A DNA stretch of 10,807 nt from Candidatus Agrococcus pullicola (GTDB taxonomy: Bacteria > Actinomycetota > Actinomycetes > Actinomycetales > Microbacteriaceae): the NCBI GenBank assembly GCA_019115685.1, contig DXDC01000204.1, positions 1 through 10,807 on the forward strand, written 5' to 3'. Position numbers and translations under genes: made by a program. Under the pieces are notes generated by a model. The model worked only from the letters and a program-made list of their open reading frames with translations. It ran no database searches and had not been told where the DNA came from. Position 1 is the stretch's first letter, and every line of letters starts with the position of its first letter. Shown here piece by piece: positions 5,728 to 10,807 of the stretch.

Positions 5728-6966
5728 TCAGTGTATCCATGCCGGCAGTGGCAGTCTGCGTCTGGTGGGGGCGCGGCTCTCCCTCCTTGCCCTCCTGGTC
5801 ATGCGTTCCTCCTCGGGCAGCAATTCCTGTGCCGTTTCCGTGACTCGCCGCCGCAGCAACGATCGCGGCGCCGCCTCTCGCAGCGTCTGCCCCGCCAGGA
5901 GCGCGGCATCAGTGGCGGAGCGATCCAACGGCCAGAGACCGGACGGGGTCACGGAGGCAAACCGCTCGAGCGTCTCCGTTACCCCCATCTGCGGCGCGAG
6001 TCCGGACGTACCGATACGCACGCCGTTCACGACGACGCGGATGCGGCGCGGATCGACGATGTCAGCGAGTTCGGGATAGGCGCGAAGAAATCTGGTCATG
6101 CCCACGGGATCGGCGCCTGCGACGGCGACGACGGTGTCCGCAGCCTGCAGTGCGGCAATCGTCGCGGCATTACGCCGGGGCGCGTGCATGTCACTGGAGA
6201 CGAGGTCGTCGCTTTCGACACTGGCAGCGACATCGACTACGGTGAACCGCTTCCAACTGCGGCACTCGGCGAGCACGTTGGCGACGCGGTCCCCAGCCAG
6301 CTCGGGCCATCGATCCGACCGGGAGATGCCCGTCAGAACACTCAGGACGTGCCCGTCGGTTTCGTGAGTCGCGGCGACGCGATCGAGTTCGGCAACGGTA
6401 AGGCTTCCCTGCTTGGCGAGCCGGGCGGCCGCCGCGAAACCCGGTGATTCGTCGAGCAAAGCAAGCGCGGGAGCCACGGATGCAGCGTACGTGTCGGCGT
6501 CGACGAGCGCACAGGACGCCCCTCCCGCGGCGAGTTCGCTCGCGATCCCGATGGCGGCGGTCGTACGACCCGGAGCCCCGTGCGTTCCCCACACCGTGAC
6601 CACCGATCCTCGCTCCGGCTCCGCCTCTTCCGGCAACGGCCCCTCGCAGAGCCGAGATATCTGTTCGAAGCCGGCATCGTGCTCCGTGACCTGCACACCC
6701 ATCCCGCGTGCACGCTCACGCTCGTGCGGGTTCTTCGCGAGCGCCAGGATCCGGATTCCCGCAGCGTCCGCTGCCGACAGCAGCTCCGAGGTCAGCAATC
6801 GTTCCGACGCACCGACGAGTACCAGGTCGACTCTTGACGTGCCGAGCCTGCCGATCAGCTCTGCCGGGCTGCCCGCCCGAATCGCGACGTCGTGTCCGTG
6901 CGACACCGCTTCTGCCGCGACCCGCTCTTCCAACTCGAGGTCGAGAGCCAGCGCGAAGACGATCAT
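5728..6966 (-). CDS. CpaE/MinD-like P-loop protein with deviant Walker A
   Basis: This 412-residue protein has an N-terminal receiver-like domain (about 1-105), a short acidic linker, a MinD/ParA-type P-loop domain (about 120-385) and a very basic tail (TRRARRESRAPTRRR). The P-loop reads GTHGAPGRTT (127-136). Both lysines of the KGGxGKT signature are replaced, the signature Lys by His129 and the P-loop Lys by Arg134. Asp156 in LVDAD (A' motif) and Asp245 in FTVVDVAAS (Walker B) are kept. CpaE proteins place Flp/Tad pilus machinery at the pole; ParA-like relatives position other cargo. No other pilus gene except the SAF/CpaB-like partner is in view. ATG 6966 overlaps the partner's stop as ATGA. 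The gap to pdtaS is 4 nt. Nucleotide hydrolysis is uncertain given the changed lysines. Confidence 0.85.
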   Translation of the reverse strand: MIVFALALDLELEERVAAEAVSHGHDVAIRAGSPAELIGRLGTSRVDLVLVGASERLLTSELLSAADAAGIRILALAKNPHERERARGMGVQVTEHDAGFEQISRLCEGPLPEEAEPERGSVVTVWGTHGAPGRTTAAIGIASELAAGGASCALVDADTYAASVAPALALLDESPGFAAAARLAKQGSLTVAELDRVAATHETDGHVLSVLTGISRSDRWPELAGDRVANVLAECRSWKRFTVVDVAASVESDDLVSSDMHAPRRNAATIAALQAADTVVAVAGADPVGMTRFLRAYPELADIVDPRRIRVVVNGVRIGTSGLAPQMGVTETLERFASVTPSGLWPLDRSATDAALLAGQTLREAAPRSLLRRRVTETAQELLPEEERMTRRARRESRAPTRRRLPLPAWIH

Positions 6967-7571
6967 CGTTGATCCTGCGGAGTGTCCGGAACAAGATGCA
7001 GCGCATCGCCGCTGGACATCGCGTGCAGTAGGCCGGCGGTGTCAGCGCTGGGCACCAGGACTTCCACCTGCACCGACTGCGAGGTCGAGATCAAGCCGTC
7101 GTTCGTGTGCACTGCCGCTATGACCGCATCGTCGACGAGCACGCTAGGCGTCGCGTAGGTACTGCCGTCCAGCTGCTCGGCCGCCCAGATATCCACGACC
7201 GCACCCCGGACGGCTCCGTCGGGCAGCGGTCCGTCCACGGTTACGACCACTCTGCTGCGTTGCGCGAGTGCCGCATCCGTTACAGCGCTGACGGGAATCA
7301 GTTCTCCTGCCTCCATGGGTCTTGTCACGACTCCGCCGATGGGCGACACCTCCCGGACGTGATACAGGTCCTGTGAGGAATCGAGTTGCACTCTCGCAAG
7401 CGCGACGTCGTCCGCCGTCAAGACATCCCCCGGTACAACGGAATTCGACAGTGACCACACTTCGTGCGTCCGGTTCGAGGCGGCGATGACGAAGACGACC
7501 GCGGAGACTGACGCCACGACCAGCAGCATCCCGATGAGCAGTCTCGGGTCGAGCCATCGTTTGGTCTTCAT
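6963..7571 (-). CDS. SAF-domain (CpaB/FlgA-like) membrane-anchored protein
   Basis: This 202-residue protein has a short basic N-terminus, one membrane helix (about 11-31) and an extracytoplasmic SAF domain (about 36-98) with the typical VVPGDVLTADDV and GGVVTRPMEAGELIPVSAV strands. It resembles the N-terminal half of CpaB (RcpC), the periplasmic component of Flp pilus assembly, and FlgA. The C-terminal part (about 105-195) has a beta-rich look (VVVTVDGPLPDGAVRGAVVDIW). The ATG at 7571 has GAGGG 4 nt upstream. It is first in an apparent three-gene operon with the CpaE-like protein (ATGA overlap) and the pdtaS-like gene. No secretin, pilin or TadA is nearby, so a pilus role is not supported; an envelope role linked to the ATPase is inferred. 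Confidence 0.86.
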   Translation of the reverse strand: MKTKRWLDPRLLIGMLLVVASVSAVVFVIAASNRTHEVWSLSNSVVPGDVLTADDVALARVQLDSSQDLYHVREVSPIGGVVTRPMEAGELIPVSAVTDAALAQRSRVVVTVDGPLPDGAVRGAVVDIWAAEQLDGSTYATPSVLVDDAVIAAVHTNDGLISTSQSVQVEVLVPSADTAGLLHAMSSGDALHLVPDTPQDQR

Positions 7572-7648
7572 AGCACCCTCGCATTCTTCGCGCCCGTAGC
7601 GACGTCGTGTTCCAACGCTGGCACAATCGGCACCGACTGCAGCGAGAG

Positions 7649-7660
7649 TTTTCCACAGGG
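7649..7660 (+). promoter_or_regulatory. DnaA-box-like 9-mer between the SAF and HTH genes
   Basis: TTTTCCACAGGG resembles TTATCCACAGGG found at 8579, with one mismatch to the DnaA box TTATCCACA. It lies in the 129-bp divergent intergenic region, between the start codons at 7571 and 7701. No other strong element is seen there. Confidence 0.3.
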
Positions 7661-7700
7661 CGCGGTGTCGCGCTCCCGTGAACTCCGCTGTTGCCCCACA

Positions 7701-7958
7701 ATGGGTGTCATGACATCAGTAGAGCGCCACTTCTCACCATCCGACGTGGCCGAACTGCTCCAGCTCGAAGTCGGCGAGGTCTTCGAACTCATCGACACGG
7801 GCGAGCTCCCGGCGGTGCGGATCGCCGGCAAAGCGCGTGTACCCGCCGGGGCGCTCGAGCAGCTCTTGGAACACCGCCAGGAAGCCCAACGGAGAGCCTC
7901 GCTCTGGCAGCAATCGCAGACTGCCAGCATCGCCGATCTATTCGGGCAGCGGCACTAG
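7701..7958 (+). CDS. Small excisionase/AlpA-type helix-turn-helix protein
   Basis: This is a small MerR/Xis-like winged-HTH protein, 85 residues from ATG 7701 or 82 from ATG 7710. RHFSPSDVAELLQLEVGEVFELIDTG forms the helix-turn-helix, ELPAVRIAGKARVPAGALEQLL forms the wing and following helix, and a short Gln-rich tail ends in LFGQRH. Proteins with this domain bind DNA as regulators; in phage relatives they are excisionases, but no integrase or att site is near. No Shine-Dalgarno sequence is visible before either ATG. CACAAT (7697-7702) lies 7 nt before the second ATG, which suggests that ATG 7710 may be a leaderless start. It is divergent from the SAF/CpaE-like/pdtaS operon, which it may regulate (inference from position). 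Confidence 0.85.
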   Translation: MGVMTSVERHFSPSDVAELLQLEVGEVFELIDTGELPAVRIAGKARVPAGALEQLLEHRQEAQRRASLWQQSQTASIADLFGQRH

Positions 7959-7965
7959 GGTCGGT

Positions 7966-8541
7966 TCAGGGCTGAAGGCGGATCCAGCCGACGGCGGCGA
8001 ACGGAACGATCTGGATGTGCGTCACGTTGCCGCGCGCACGAATGGTTCCGCAGTCGTGCGCTGCGACGTCGAAGTGATCTCTGCCGACACGGTCGATCGT
8101 GCCGCCGACTGGCTGCGGAGCTTCGACTCGCACCCACGTTCGTCTTCTGGCGAAATCCCGCAGGACATAACCGAAGCTCAGCCGCTCGGCGAGCCTGAAC
8201 CGTTCGTCGTCGGCCGGTAGCGCCGCCTCGTACGCCGACTGCTCGTCAAGCCGCAGACCTGCGATCGACGAGAACGGCACGACGGCGCCAGTACCGGAAG
8301 GCGCTCCTTCCAGTACCTCGCCGCTGAGCCAGTCGCGGCCCACTGCGAGCGGCTGCAACCGTATCCGGTATCCGTCGCGCAGCCCCGCTTCGATTGACCC
8401 GGGCGCCCTGCGAATTCTGTGCCGCAGTTCGAGCTTGCCGACGCGAAATCTCTCCTCTTCGTCGGCGACTTCACGGCGAACGGCGCCCAACTCCGACTCA
8501 AGCTGACTCTCGAGATCATCGAAGAGGTCATCGAAGCGCAT
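7966..8541 (-). CDS. Conserved actinobacterial protein of unknown function
   Basis: This is a soluble, acidic protein of about 191 residues. The N-terminus MRFDDLFDDLESQLESELGAVRREVADEEERF is predicted as a charged amphipathic or coiled-coil helix. It is followed by a beta-rich body with phrases typical of a small barrel (RIRLQPLAVGRDWLSGEVL, AVVPFSSIAGLRL, GTIDRVGRDHFDVAAHD) and a final VPFAAVGWIRL that echoes the earlier VPFSSIAGLRL, suggesting an internal duplication. There is no catalytic motif. I recall similar proteins starting MRW/MRF next to small HTH genes in Microbacteriaceae, but no function. ATG 8541 is preferred for its N-terminus; TTG 8547 is an alternative with a better-placed GGAG. 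Convergent with the HTH gene (7-nt gap). Confidence 0.8.
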   Translation of the reverse strand: MRFDDLFDDLESQLESELGAVRREVADEEERFRVGKLELRHRIRRAPGSIEAGLRDGYRIRLQPLAVGRDWLSGEVLEGAPSGTGAVVPFSSIAGLRLDEQSAYEAALPADDERFRLAERLSFGYVLRDFARRRTWVRVEAPQPVGGTIDRVGRDHFDVAAHDCGTIRARGNVTHIQIVPFAAVGWIRLQP

Positions 8542-8578
8542 ATCCAAAAGGTACTCCGGCTGTCAAGGCTTTGCCTAG

Positions 8579-8587
8579 TTATCCACA
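8579..8587 (+). promoter_or_regulatory. Perfect DnaA-box consensus 9-mer
   Basis: TTATCCACA matches the DnaA box consensus exactly. It sits in the 120-bp region between divergent genes and abuts the dyad at 8588-8601. A single box with no dnaA/dnaN or AT-rich element nearby is not an origin; DnaA-dependent regulation or chance are both possible. Confidence 0.4.
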
Positions 8588-8601
8588 GGGGAGAACTCCC
8601 C
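8588..8601. promoter_or_regulatory. Perfect inverted repeat GGGGAG-AA-CTCCCC
   Basis: The two 6-bp arms are exact complements with a 2-bp centre, suited to a dimeric repressor rather than to an RNA hairpin (the loop is too short). It lies just upstream of a possible -35 (TTGTTC, 8603-8608) of the rightward gene and directly after the DnaA-box-like site. Confidence 0.4.
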
Positions 8602-8602
8602 C

Positions 8603-8632
8603 TTGTTCCGGTACTCGTGCACCGGGTTGAAT
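8603..8632 (+). promoter_or_regulatory. Candidate promoter of the Rv3235-family gene
   Basis: TTGTTC (8603-8608) and TTGAAT (8627-8632) are 18 bp apart. Initiation near 8640 would leave a leader of about 22 nt containing the AGGAG ribosome binding site. Both hexamers are imperfect. Confidence 0.35.
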
Positions 8633-8661
8633 CTTTCGCACGGAAGTTTCAGGAGACAACG

Positions 8662-9057
8662 ATGTCCACAGCACCCAACCGCAGCAGCCGGCGAACGACC
8701 GCCACAAAGGAGTCAGAACTACCCGATCCCGAGCCTCTCGTCGAGCGGCTCTCCCTGTGCGTCACTGAGATTCTGCTCGGCGTCCGACAGCCCGAGCAGG
8801 TCGCTCGCTGGCTTGATGAAGACACCTACCTGCACCTGCTCCATCGTGTGCTGAGTGTTCGGCGGATGCGCGCGTCGATGCGCAAGAAGCCCCCGGTGGG
8901 CATCGAGATGAGCATCCAATCGCTCCGCTGCATTCGCATAGGGGAGGCGGTAGAGGCAGTGACCGTCATCACGACGCCGGCACGGGGCAGAGCCGTAGCT
9001 ATGCGCCTTGAGCCTCGCGGAGGCCGGTGGCGAGCGACCTCACTTGTCGTGCTCTGA
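8662..9057 (+). CDS. Rv3235-family protein (small actinobacterial protein)
   Basis: The 131-residue protein starts at ATG 8662, with AGGAG 7 nt upstream. After a low-complexity Ser/Thr/Arg-rich N-terminus (about 1-25), it has a helical stretch (PLVERLSLCVTEILLGVRQPEQVARWLDEDTYLHLL) and a beta segment ending RAVAMRLEPRGGRWRATSLVVL. This pattern, with a conserved RPxxQ/RQPEQ-like motif and the RGGRWRA end, fits the Rv3235 (DUF6459) family, often found just before secA in actinobacteria. Here secA does not follow: the next genes are the mca pair on the other strand, whose last 18 nt overlap this gene's 3' end. The function of the family is unknown; there is no signal peptide. Confidence 0.8.
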   Translation: MSTAPNRSSRRTTATKESELPDPEPLVERLSLCVTEILLGVRQPEQVARWLDEDTYLHLLHRVLSVRRMRASMRKKPPVGIEMSIQSLRCIRIGEAVEAVTVITTPARGRAVAMRLEPRGGRWRATSLVVL

Positions 9058-9309
9058 GGGCTCACCCCGCTCGGCGGCCTCTGCCGCGATCTTTTCTCTC
9101 GCCTGTTCGCGATAGTTGATGCGGCGCACTCTGCGATTCATGTCGAACGCGAGCAGCACTGCCGCGATGCCGACCAGCGCCATCACCGCAAAACCGATGA
9201 CGCCGGGGGTTACGGTATTCGGGTCGGGGGTCTCCGGCGGTAGCGAAGGGTCCTGCGCCGTGAGCGCTTGCAACCTCCACGCGGCTTCGAAGAGTGTGGA
9301 CACAGTCAT
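9040..9309 (-). CDS. One-helix membrane protein linked to mca (Rv1083-like)
   Basis: This 89-residue protein has a short, weakly hydrophobic N-terminus, a Pro-rich spacer, one membrane helix (about 35-55, GVIGFAVMALVGIAAVLLAF) and a charged, probably cytoplasmic helix (RRVRRINYREQAREKIAAEAAERG). Its ATG at 9309 overlaps the mca stop as ATGA, so it is translated with mca. A small membrane protein follows mca in M. tuberculosis too (Rv1082/Rv1083), which makes it a conserved pair. No function is known. Its last 18 nt overlap the convergent Rv3235-family gene. Confidence 0.85.
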   Translation of the reverse strand: MTVSTLFEAAWRLQALTAQDPSLPPETPDPNTVTPGVIGFAVMALVGIAAVLLAFDMNRRVRRINYREQAREKIAAEAAERGEPSEHDK

Positions 9310-10163
9310 TCGTCGTCCTCGATTCCCGCAAACAACGACGTCTCCTTTTCACCGGTCTCCACGAGTGAGGAAACCAATTCGTAGTCGTCGGTCGGCCAAG
9401 CTCGCCGCAGGACATCGTGGGGCCAGAAGAAGAACCACGCATCGTCGGGGATCTGACAGGCGTGGGCACGCAGTGCATCGTCTCTCGCCTGCAAATGGTC
9501 GCTCACATCAACACTCGTCGTGATGTTGACGTCGCGCCCGGACCGCGAGCGCTCCCACTCGCGCATGAGCGCGAGACGGTTCGACTCGGGGTCGTGCTGT
9601 TCGTAGTCGTCGAGCAGTGCGCTCAGACGCGAAGCGTTCATGGCGCGATCGTAGTAGATTTTCTGAATCCGCCAGGGTGCACCGAGCTCGGGGTGCTCTT
9701 GTGAACCGGCAACCTCCGCGGCTCGCATCGAGATCTCGTGGGTGCGGATGTGGTCGGGGTGCGGATAGCCGCCGTTCTCGTCGTATGTGACGAGCACGTG
9801 GGGCCGCAGACGACGGATGATGCGCACGAGCGGCAGCATCGAGACCTCGATAGGAATCGTCGCGAACGACATCGGTACGAGCGGCTCGTCCTCGGGTGGC
9901 AGGCCGGAGTCGCGGTAGCCGAGCCAGATGTGGTCAATGCCGAGGGCACGCTGCGATTCCGCCATCTCCGACCGCCGGTAGCCGGTCAGGTCGCGATGCA
10001 CAGCCGGGAACTCTGCGATTCTTTCGTTCAACACGTCGCCGGCCTCACCCCCGGTGCATGTAACAACCGTGACCCGATGTCCTTCAGCGGCGTAGCGCGC
10101 GAGTGTTCCCGCGCCCTTGCTCGCCTCGTCATCGGGATGCGCGTGAACCGCGAGCATGCGCAT
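9306..10163 (-). CDS. mca: Mycothiol S-conjugate amidase
   Basis: This 285-residue LmbE/PIG-L-family zinc amidase cuts the amide bond of mycothiol S-conjugates, releasing a mercapturic acid for export and GlcN-inositol for reuse. AHPDDE at 8-13 supplies His9 and Asp12 (zinc) and Asp11 (general base). YPHPDH at 133-138 supplies His135 and the third zinc ligand His138. Further family segments are VTCTGGEAGDVLN, WLGYRDSGLP and VTYDENGGYPHPDH, and the C-terminal WFFFWPHDVLRRAWPTDDYELV. MshB (the related deacetylase) is the main alternative, but the order greA/DUF4307/mca/small membrane protein favours Mca. ATG 10163 has GGGGAGG 5 nt upstream. It is divergent from the DUF4307 gene with a 62-bp shared region. 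Confidence 0.93.
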   Translation of the reverse strand: MRMLAVHAHPDDEASKGAGTLARYAAEGHRVTVVTCTGGEAGDVLNERIAEFPAVHRDLTGYRRSEMAESQRALGIDHIWLGYRDSGLPPEDEPLVPMSFATIPIEVSMLPLVRIIRRLRPHVLVTYDENGGYPHPDHIRTHEISMRAAEVAGSQEHPELGAPWRIQKIYYDRAMNASRLSALLDDYEQHDPESNRLALMREWERSRSGRDVNITTSVDVSDHLQARDDALRAHACQIPDDAWFFFWPHDVLRRAWPTDDYELVSSLVETGEKETSLFAGIEDDE

Positions 10164-10181
10164 GCGGACCTCCCCGAGAGA

Positions 10182-10200
10182 TAGGCTGTACTCGTACGAG
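10182..10200. promoter_or_regulatory. Shared regulatory region of mca and DUF4307 gene, with palindrome CTCGTACGAG
   Basis: A perfect 10-bp palindrome (10191-10200) lies between the divergent start codons, just after TAGGCT (10182-10187), which could be a rightward -10. No good -35 is seen. The 62-bp gap is short, so the two promoters must overlap. Confidence 0.3.
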
Positions 10201-10225
10201 CATCCATCCTCCCATGAAAGAGCCC

Positions 10226-10618
10226 ATGACCACCCTTGATGTTCGCTATGGACGCACGAAACAGCGTCGGCGGCGTGGAATCCTCATCGCAGTCATCGCC
10301 GGTGCAGCCATCACGCTGGTGATGGGGCTCTGGGTTGCGTGGGCCGGTGTCGGCGACACCTCCGGCATGGTCGAGTCCCGGACTGTGGCGCGCGAGACGC
10401 TCAACGACCACGAGATGCAGGTCACGTTCGAGGTGTCGACGCACGGAGAGGTCAGCGTCGACTGCGCCGTTCTGGTCGTGAACGAGATGAATTCGCCGAT
10501 CGGCTGGACGATCGTACCGGTAGCGACGGATGAGCAGCGGACGCAGGTCGAGTCGGTCGTCGTCACAACGAGTGAGCCTGCGGCCAACGGGATGGTCTAT
10601 CGCTGCTGGATCCCGTAG
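10226..10618 (+). CDS. DUF4307 membrane protein (Rv1081c-like)
   Basis: The protein has 130 residues from ATG 10226. A basic N-terminus (RYGRTKQRRRR) is followed by one membrane helix (about 18-40) and an extracytoplasmic beta domain with DHEMQVTFEVSTHGEVSVDCAVLVVNEMNSPIGWTIVPV and VYRCWIP, typical of DUF4307. Two cysteines, in DCAV and YRCW, could form a disulfide outside the cell. An earlier ATG at 10214 (MKEP) is possible; 10226 is preferred because AAAGAG lies just upstream and the protein then begins like its relatives. The function is unknown. It sits between mca and greA as in mycobacteria and is followed by a strong terminator. Confidence 0.87.
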   Translation: MTTLDVRYGRTKQRRRRGILIAVIAGAAITLVMGLWVAWAGVGDTSGMVESRTVARETLNDHEMQVTFEVSTHGEVSVDCAVLVVNEMNSPIGWTIVPVATDEQRTQVESVVVTTSEPAANGMVYRCWIP

Positions 10619-10630
10619 ACTACCCTGAAT

Positions 10631-10657
10631 GACCGGCCCGATCGGGTCGGTTTATTT
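10631..10657 (+). terminator. Intrinsic terminator between DUF4307 gene and greA
   Basis: GACCGGCCC (10631-10639) pairs with GGGTCGGTT (10644-10652), 9 bp including two wobble pairs, around a GATC tetraloop. It is followed by TATTT (the stem's last T residues plus this tail read TTTATTT). It starts 12 nt after the DUF4307 stop and ends 6-10 nt before the greA ribosome binding site. Confidence 0.82.
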
Positions 10658-10674
10658 GTAGTCCAGGAGCAACG

Positions 10675-10807
10675 ATGACTGATACCACCGAAACGTGGCT
10701 GAGCCAGGAAGCGTACGACCGCCTTACCGCGGAGCTTGAAGAGCTCACCACTACCGCGCGCGCCGACATCGCGAAACGCATCGAGGAAGCCCGCGAAGAG
10801 GGGGATC
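10675..10807 (+). CDS. greA: Transcription elongation factor GreA, N-terminal part
   Basis: The ATG at 10675 has CCAGGAG 6 nt upstream and opens a frame that runs off the right edge after 44 codons. MTDTTETWLSQEAYDRLTAELEEL, then IAKRIEEAREEGD, is the first helix of the GreA coiled coil, typical of actinobacterial GreA. GreA enters the RNA polymerase secondary channel and stimulates cleavage of backtracked transcripts. The acidic coiled-coil tip (usually a D/E pair after the GD of the visible end) lies outside the window. An intrinsic terminator lies directly upstream. Confidence 0.93.
   Translation, partial: MTDTTETWLSQEAYDRLTAELEELTTTARADIAKRIEEAREEGD

Noticed and set aside
4680..5843. A 387-codon rightward frame across pdtaS.
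   Set aside because: It is Arg/His-rich, antisense to complete kinase motifs, and crosses the pdtaS/CpaE-like junction. Shadow frame.
7701..7958. The excisionase-like HTH gene as a sign of an integrated element next to tRNA or phage genes.
   Set aside because: No integrase, att duplication or composition break is seen, and the neighbours are conserved core genes. The tRNA is 6.6 kb away with an intact 3' end and no repeat of it in the window.
8538..8566. TTGACA on the minus strand (8566-8561) as the -35 of the 7966-8541 gene.
   Set aside because: At 17-bp spacing the -10 (ATATGC) would include the start codon, so the transcript would begin inside the gene. Probably chance, unless the true start is further in.
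8579..8587. Chromosomal origin of replication.
   Set aside because: A single DnaA box, no AT-rich region, and no dnaA, dnaN or parAB nearby.

Overview
The window is high-GC DNA with closely packed genes and reads as a core chromosomal segment of an actinobacterium, most likely Microbacteriaceae or a close relative (inference). The markers are a WhiB1-type Fe-S regulator beside a PdtaS-type histidine kinase, a mycothiol S-conjugate amidase, an Rv3235-family protein and a DUF4307 protein next to greA. Two blocks match gene order I recall from Mycobacterium tuberculosis: whiB1/pdtaS (Rv3219/Rv3220c) and greA/DUF4307/mca/small membrane protein (Rv1080c to Rv1083). I see no prophage, IS element, CRISPR array or integrase.

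Layout. Positions 1-424 hold the C-terminus of an AlaA-type aminotransferase (+), convergent with a Bcp-type peroxiredoxin (456-929, -). A tRNA-Lys(CTT) gene (1023-1098, +) follows, then a hairpin terminator that can serve both strands. It also ends a secreted or membrane-anchored M23 peptidase (1156-2247, -) with a long acidic, Pro-rich repetitive tail. The M23 gene has a long leader containing a perfect hairpin and a 10-codon reading frame with a strong ribosome binding site that stops 4 nt before the M23 start. Divergent from it is a protein of unknown function with gamma-glutamylcyclotransferase-like motifs (2522-3295, +), followed by a four-helix membrane protein (3307-3723, -) and whiB1 (3901-4149, +).

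Positions 4221-7571 (-) form a tight operon in the order SAF/CpaB-like membrane protein, CpaE/MinD-like P-loop protein, PdtaS-like kinase. Its junctions are an ATGA overlap and a 4-nt gap. Divergent from it is a small excisionase-type HTH protein (7701-7958, +), convergent with a conserved protein of unknown function (7966-8541, -). An intergenic region with a perfect DnaA-box-like 9-mer and a dyad precedes the Rv3235-family gene (8662-9057, +). Then come a one-helix membrane protein and mca (9040-10163, -, ATGA overlap), the divergent DUF4307 gene (10226-10618, +), a strong intrinsic terminator, and the first 44 codons of greA.

The genes fall into stress and redox handling (peroxiredoxin, Mca, WhiB1), envelope work (M23) and signalling or regulation (PdtaS, WhiB1, HTH). 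The most original leads are four. The pdtaS operon couples a kinase to two orphan pilus-assembly-type proteins. The PdtaS homologue lacks the two GAF-domain cysteines reported as a metal/NO sensor in M. tuberculosis. The M23 gene has a coupled leader ORF. An intrinsic terminator sits directly before the greA ribosome binding site. I did not find a clearly new multi-gene system; most of the window is conserved actinobacterial core.
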